Shown: positions 60,169-64,000 of the stretch, piece after piece | Layout: the number at the start of each line of letters is the position of its first letter | Numbering within the stretch: position 1 is the first letter of the stretch | Assembly (NCBI GenBank): GCA_022495995.1 | Contig: JAFEMH010000932.1 | Coordinates: 124,001 to 188,000, forward strand | Reading direction: 5' to 3' | DNA from: Adenophora triphylla var. japonica | Taxonomy: Eukaryota > Streptophyta > Magnoliopsida > Asterales > Campanulaceae | Length of the DNA: 64,000 nucleotides | Program-made: the position numbers and the translations under genes | The notes under the pieces: generated by a model | The model's database searches: none | Seen by the model: the letters and a program-made list of their open reading frames with translations, nothing else | Told to the model about the DNA's origin: nothing

Positions 60169-60827
60169 TGATGCTGCAAGAATTGTGCTTATCAGTAATC
60201 CTCCACGTGGCAGGACCAATCACATGGCTCCTTGACCTGAAATCAGAACCCACGACTAGCCGGATGTGTCTCCGGCGAAGACGCTCGGGCGTGAGAGTAA
60301 GATAACAGTGTATATAGCTCAAAATGTATTGAATAATGAATTCAGATAACAAAATGGCAGTTACCTTTCACCGTTTGGTAGTGATGAAGTATTTATAGGC
60401 AATATTGGTGTATTTTTGGGGAGGCGACATGTGCTCCGAGATTGTAGCGGCGGTTATTGGTCGTGGAAACGTGTCTATAACGTCCCCTGATTTGTAGGGA
60501 TGTGATTATGAGAATTGTTCAACCAAATACGCCGACAAGTGTCAGGTCGTCACTTGTTGTTTAGGTCGAGGTCGCCATTTGAGGAATGGTCGACCTGACT
60601 GACGGGTAGAGCATGGATCGTACCCGTATTGGAGCTTGGATAGTGAGGTCGGACTAAGTTAGGTCGGGACCTGATGGGTCGGACGTTGGGCTTAGTCGAC
60701 TGATATGTGAGACGGGCCGTGGGCCTTGCATTGATTGGGCCTGGCCCCCTTGATAGGCTGGGGCAATAGCTGCTTTGAGGATTGGACTTTGCTTACTTGG
60801 CCCAACTCGACACTTTTGGTATGTTCA
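60169..60827 (-). repeat. 5' LTR of the Tat-lineage element
   Basis: 659 bp, minus strand TGAACATACC...GCAGCATCA, next to TTTCT. A TATA-like 'cctataaatac' lies at about 60390-60400 on the minus strand and would place the RNA start in the middle of the LTR. Confidence 0.85.
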
Positions 60828-60832
60828 TTTCT

Positions 60833-62140
60833 ATTTTACCCTCAAAACCCCTAAATAATTACCCACCTAAATTAAAACAAAACGCCTACATACGTGTAAA
60901 ATATCTGATTACATCCGAATTTATGTTTTGCAGTATTGTACAATGCAATATTTTAATAAAAAAATGCGGTGTACTCACAATTTTTACTAACACTCCTTAA
61001 TTTTCACTTTTTTCGTCACAAAATAATATTTTCACTTTTTTATTGTTCGTTTTAATGAACTTAAAAATAAGTATAGGTTGTTTAATTATCTTAATAAAAA
61101 TTGAAAATTTGTTATTGATAGTATATCATCATAAACAATGTTAGTCTATTAATAACAATTTTTAGATTTTCAGTACATAAGCTTGTTAAAATCAGTTTTT
61201 TCTAAGATCTTATAAGCAACGTATTTTTAAAATGCGGATTAGCATTTGTGCAAATAACCATAACTTATTAAAATGTGTTGGGCCGCTGATATTTTTCAAC
61301 ACTATTACTGACACTTTTCAACACTAGCACTGATACTTTTTTATACTAGGATTGACAATGTTTTTAGGACCACCACTTGCACTCTTTTAAAATGTGCGTT
61401 GGCATCTTTGTCAATAACCGAAACTTATTATAACACACCAGCACTAGCATATTTTAATACTATCGCCGACACTCTTTTTATCACTATCAATGACACTCTT
61501 TAATACAAGAACTAACACTTTTTAAGACATATACTGGCACTAGTTGACACACCTCTAGTACTATTAAACACTCACATTGACTCTATTTAACACAACCACA
61601 CTATTAAACACTCACATTGTCTCTCTTTAAAACACATTTTTATAAAGTGATAGTGCTATAAAGTGAAAGTGCTAATGTTACAAAGTGTCGGTCCTTCAAA
61701 CTGACTCGTTGTAAAATTGCACCTAGTAGCATTATCACTATCACTTTATAATACTAATACTGACACTAACGGAAAACTCTTTTTTCCTATTGTTCAAAAA
61801 ATCTGGTTTTATTAAAAAAAACAACTCATTTTCATTAGAATAATTAAATTAGTCTATCATTATTGCTAAAAGTTCATTCAAACAAATAAGAAAAAAATGA
61901 AAACGTCATCCAGGACGGATAGTGTAACGTTCGAAAAATGACTTGCTTAGGCGGCATAGGTCCCAGGCGGGCGTAAAACGCCACGAATAATTCCATATCC
62001 GCCAAGAAACGTGTTTAGTCAGACAATCGTCGCCTCAGCGCCCTACGTGTCTTGGAATTGTGGTATTTCCGTGCAGTTCTTACCCATACAACTTGATAAT
62101 GGTGAGACACAACACACGCACACGAATAATATGAAAGTAG
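60833..62140. other. Intergenic DNA
   Basis: AT-rich, with a degenerate ACACT array (61280-61760) and a somewhat GC-richer block (61900-62080) of unknown nature. No gene recognised. Confidence 0.45.
61280..61760. repeat. ACACT-rich degenerate minisatellite
   Basis: Irregular repeats of 'cactgacactttt' and variants on the plus strand, with some reverse-complement copies near 61640-61690 ('aaagtgatagtgctataaag'). Confidence 0.7.
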
Positions 62141-62154
62141 CACTACCAGAAACT

Positions 62155-63060
62155 GTCTTTAGCGACGGAATTCCCAGCGGCGGAATCATTCCGTCGCTAT
62201 ATAGCGACGGAAATTATGCTATAGCGACGGAATAAATTTGGCTTCAATTTTACCGACGAAATTTAATTCCGTCGATGACTTCCGTCGCTAGAAACGAATA
62301 TTCGTCGAATATTCGTTTCATTACCGCCACTAAATTGATGCCTAAATCACCGACGGAATATTCCGTCGCTAAATAAACCAGCGACGGAATATTTTCGTCG
62401 ATGATAAATTAATTTTGTTTTTTATTTTTTTATTTATCAGCGACGGAAATATTTCGTCGGTGATTATAACATTTAATTTTTAATTATTTTTAATTAAACA
62501 GCGTCGGAATTATTCCGTCGGTGGAAATTAAATATTTTTTATTTTTTTTTTAAATAAACCAGCGACGAAATATTTTCGTCGGTGATAATTTTTATTTTTA
62601 ATTTATCAGCGACGGAAATATTCCGTTGGTGATTATATCATTTAATTTTTAATTATTTTTAATTAACAGCGATGGAATTATTCCGTCGGTGAAAATTAAA
62701 TATTTTTTAATTTTTTTTTAAATAAATCAGCGACGGAATTTTTCCGTCGGTGATAAATTAATTTTTTTTTTAATTTATCAGCGACGGAGTTTTTCCGTCG
62801 GTGATTATAACATTTAATTTTTAATTATTTTTAATTATACAGAGATGGAATTATTCCGTCGGTGATAAATTAATTTTGTTTTTTTATTTTTTTTAATTTA
62901 TCAGCGACGAAATTATTCCGTCGGTGATTATAACATTTAATTTTTAATTATTTTTTATTATACAACGACAGAATTATTCCGTCGATGATAAATTAATTTT
63001 ATTTTTTTATTTTTTTTTTTTTTAATTTATCAGCGACGGAATTATTCCGTCGCTGATTAT
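62155..63060. repeat. CACTA subterminal repeat array (AGCGACGGAA / TTCCGTCGCT)
   Basis: More than 20 copies of CGACGGAA-type words in both orientations, mostly paired as 'cagcgacggaa-tatt-ttccgtcggtga' hairpins. They are separated by a repeated AT spacer ('atttaatttttaattatttt') with a period of about 60-120 bp. Confidence 0.9.
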
Positions 63061-63089
63061 AACATTTCATTTTTAATTATTTTTAGAAC

Positions 63090-63565
63090 TAATTAACAAA
63101 ATAACTAACTGAAAACATTAAAAAATTAACTGAAAACGTTAGAAAATTGGCTGAAATTTCAAAAAACTAACTGAAATTTTGAAAAACTAACTGAAAACGT
63201 TAAAAAACTAACTGAAAACATTAAAAAACTGAATGAAATTCTAAAAAACTAACTGGAAACGTTAAAAAACTCACTGAAATTCTAAAAAACTAACTGAAAA
63301 CGTTAAAAAATTGACTGAAATTCTAAAATACTAACTGGACCTATGTTAGCTGGGAGCCATGTTGATGCTATGAAATCCATGATTTTTGTTTAATTGACTT
63401 TGAAACCAAACATGACGGTTGTATGCACGTTGTTGGTGGGTGTTAGTGTAAATGATAAGAAATACATGGGGTGTTAGTTTAAATGTAGTGTATGCATGCT
63501 TTTAAATAAGTTTATGTACGTATGTTAGCTGGGAGCCATGTTGATGCTATGAAATCCATGGTTTT
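63090..63565. repeat. Short tandem repeats and a 46-bp direct duplication
   Basis: From 63090 to 63340, variants of 'aaaaaactaactgaaaacgt' alternate in tandem. A 45-46-bp segment 'tatgttagctgggagccatg' + 'ttgatgctatgaaatccatg' occurs at 63342-63387 and again at 63521-63565. Non-coding, between the CACTA terminus and its gene. Confidence 0.8.
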
Positions 63566-63745
63566 AGTGTAAATGTAGTGTATGTTTTCTTTTCTAAGAT
63601 TACCCCTTAAATCCTAATGAAAGTAAATATTATACTCACAACTTTAGTGATTAAAGAGAACATTTTTTTATCACAAGGATAATATGGGAAGCTAAATGTT
63701 GCATTTATACCATTTCAAAATAATAATCTCCCCTCTTTTATTTAG

Positions 63746-64000
63746 AGGAAAATGAACATGGCCTCGATGTCAGTTTTTTGGATGTTTTCATTAGCACCCA
63801 TGTTCGACCTCCTACATCCGCCGATCAACCTCCACAATGGGTTGATGATCGCTCTGCATTTGCCTTTGTAAGTAAACTATCATTAAATGACTTGATTTTG
63901 AATATGTAAATTTATTTATGTACATTGTGTATATGATTATATTTGTTTGTTTTATTTTGACAGAGTACATATCAAGCCGCCGTTGTTCCCGAAGGTACTC
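63746..64000 (+). CDS. En/Spm transposase-associated protein, first exons (partial)
   Basis: After an acceptor at 63744-63745, the frame reads GLDVSFLDVFISTHVRPPT and ends at a GTAAGT donor (exon 63746-63867). A second exon starts after 'ttgacag' at 63964 (STYQAAVVPEGT) and leaves the window. The 'DVFI.TH' pattern followed by a short linker resembles the Ptta/En/Spm (Transposase_24-type) proteins of plant CACTA elements. The match rests on a short segment. Confidence 0.55.

Larger units (their letters stand above)
43291..60827 (-). mobile_element. Tat-lineage Ty3/Gypsy element, interrupted and 3'-deleted
   Basis: Target duplication TTTCT at 43286-43290 and 60828-60832 defines the ends. Reading on the minus strand: 5' LTR (60169-60827), leader, gag N-terminus (59691-60104), an inserted second element (47824-59690 including one target repeat), gag remainder, protease, reverse transcriptase, RNase H, a second archaeal-type RNase H domain typical of Tat elements, then directly 97 bp of the LTR end. 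Integrase and most of the 3' LTR are gone. Without the insertion the element is about 5.7 kb. Stops and frameshifts throughout show that it is dead. Confidence 0.88.
62141..64000 (+). mobile_element. CACTA (En/Spm) transposon, left part
   Basis: Starts CACTACCAGAAACTGTC right after a candidate 3-bp target TAG. Subterminal palindromic repeats follow to about 63060, then a transposase-like gene region that runs off the window end. Terminal CACTA plus arrays of short subterminal repeats is the standard architecture of this superfamily, whose TNPA-type protein binds those repeats. The right end is outside the window. Confidence 0.88.

Overview
The window is nuclear DNA from a plant, most likely a eudicot. 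Genes have GT-AG introns, intergenic DNA is AT-rich, and most of the sequence is plant transposable elements: Helitrons, Ty3/Gypsy elements of two lineages, a Mutator-like element, CACTA, Stowaway-type MITEs, and SINE/LINE retroposons. I cannot name the species. Only two host genes look intact: a folate-biopterin transporter (14137-15531, FBT7-like) and a GTG/COLD1-type Golgi pH regulator-like membrane protein (27121-40798). I assembled the second as 13 exons coding for 469 residues.

Layout, left to right. 1-4514 is non-coding, made partly of diverged repeats with a tRNA-derived SINE. 4515-9884 is the right part of an autonomous-type Helitron whose multi-exon RepHel gene carries one frameshift. 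A non-autonomous Helitron (9885-13464) abuts it head to tail. The FBT7-like gene follows. 16840-19132 is a decayed Gypsy LTR that abuts a broken plant-mobile-domain (MAIN-like) gene (19210-20720) with a set of palindromes behind it. 21425-23119 is a Mutator-like element with long TIRs and a perfect 9-bp target duplication. It carries the 5' end of an RRM gene, so it is a Pack-MULE. 23120-27120 holds LTR remnants, a MITE with a nested palindromic array, a 177-bp Helitron and a MITE just upstream of the GTG gene. The GTG introns hold MITEs, a retroposon with a 19-bp target duplication and a GC-rich minisatellite.

43291-60827 is a three-level transposon nest. The outer element is a Tat-lineage Gypsy element on the minus strand (TSD TTTCT). 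Into its gag went a gag-only Gypsy element (47824-59685, minus strand, TSD TGCTG). Into the 5' LTR of that went a Helitron (56323-59620). The sister LTR preserves the empty Helitron site, so the order of insertion can be read directly. From 62141 to the window end is the left part of a CACTA element with palindromic subterminal repeats and the first transposase-like exons.

I found no convincing new multi-gene system. The most informative points are the nest with its built-in empty site, the RRM Pack-MULE, the Helitron family that keeps a scrap of helicase motif next to its 3' hairpin, and arrays of palindromes in LTRs and beside the MAIN-like gene.
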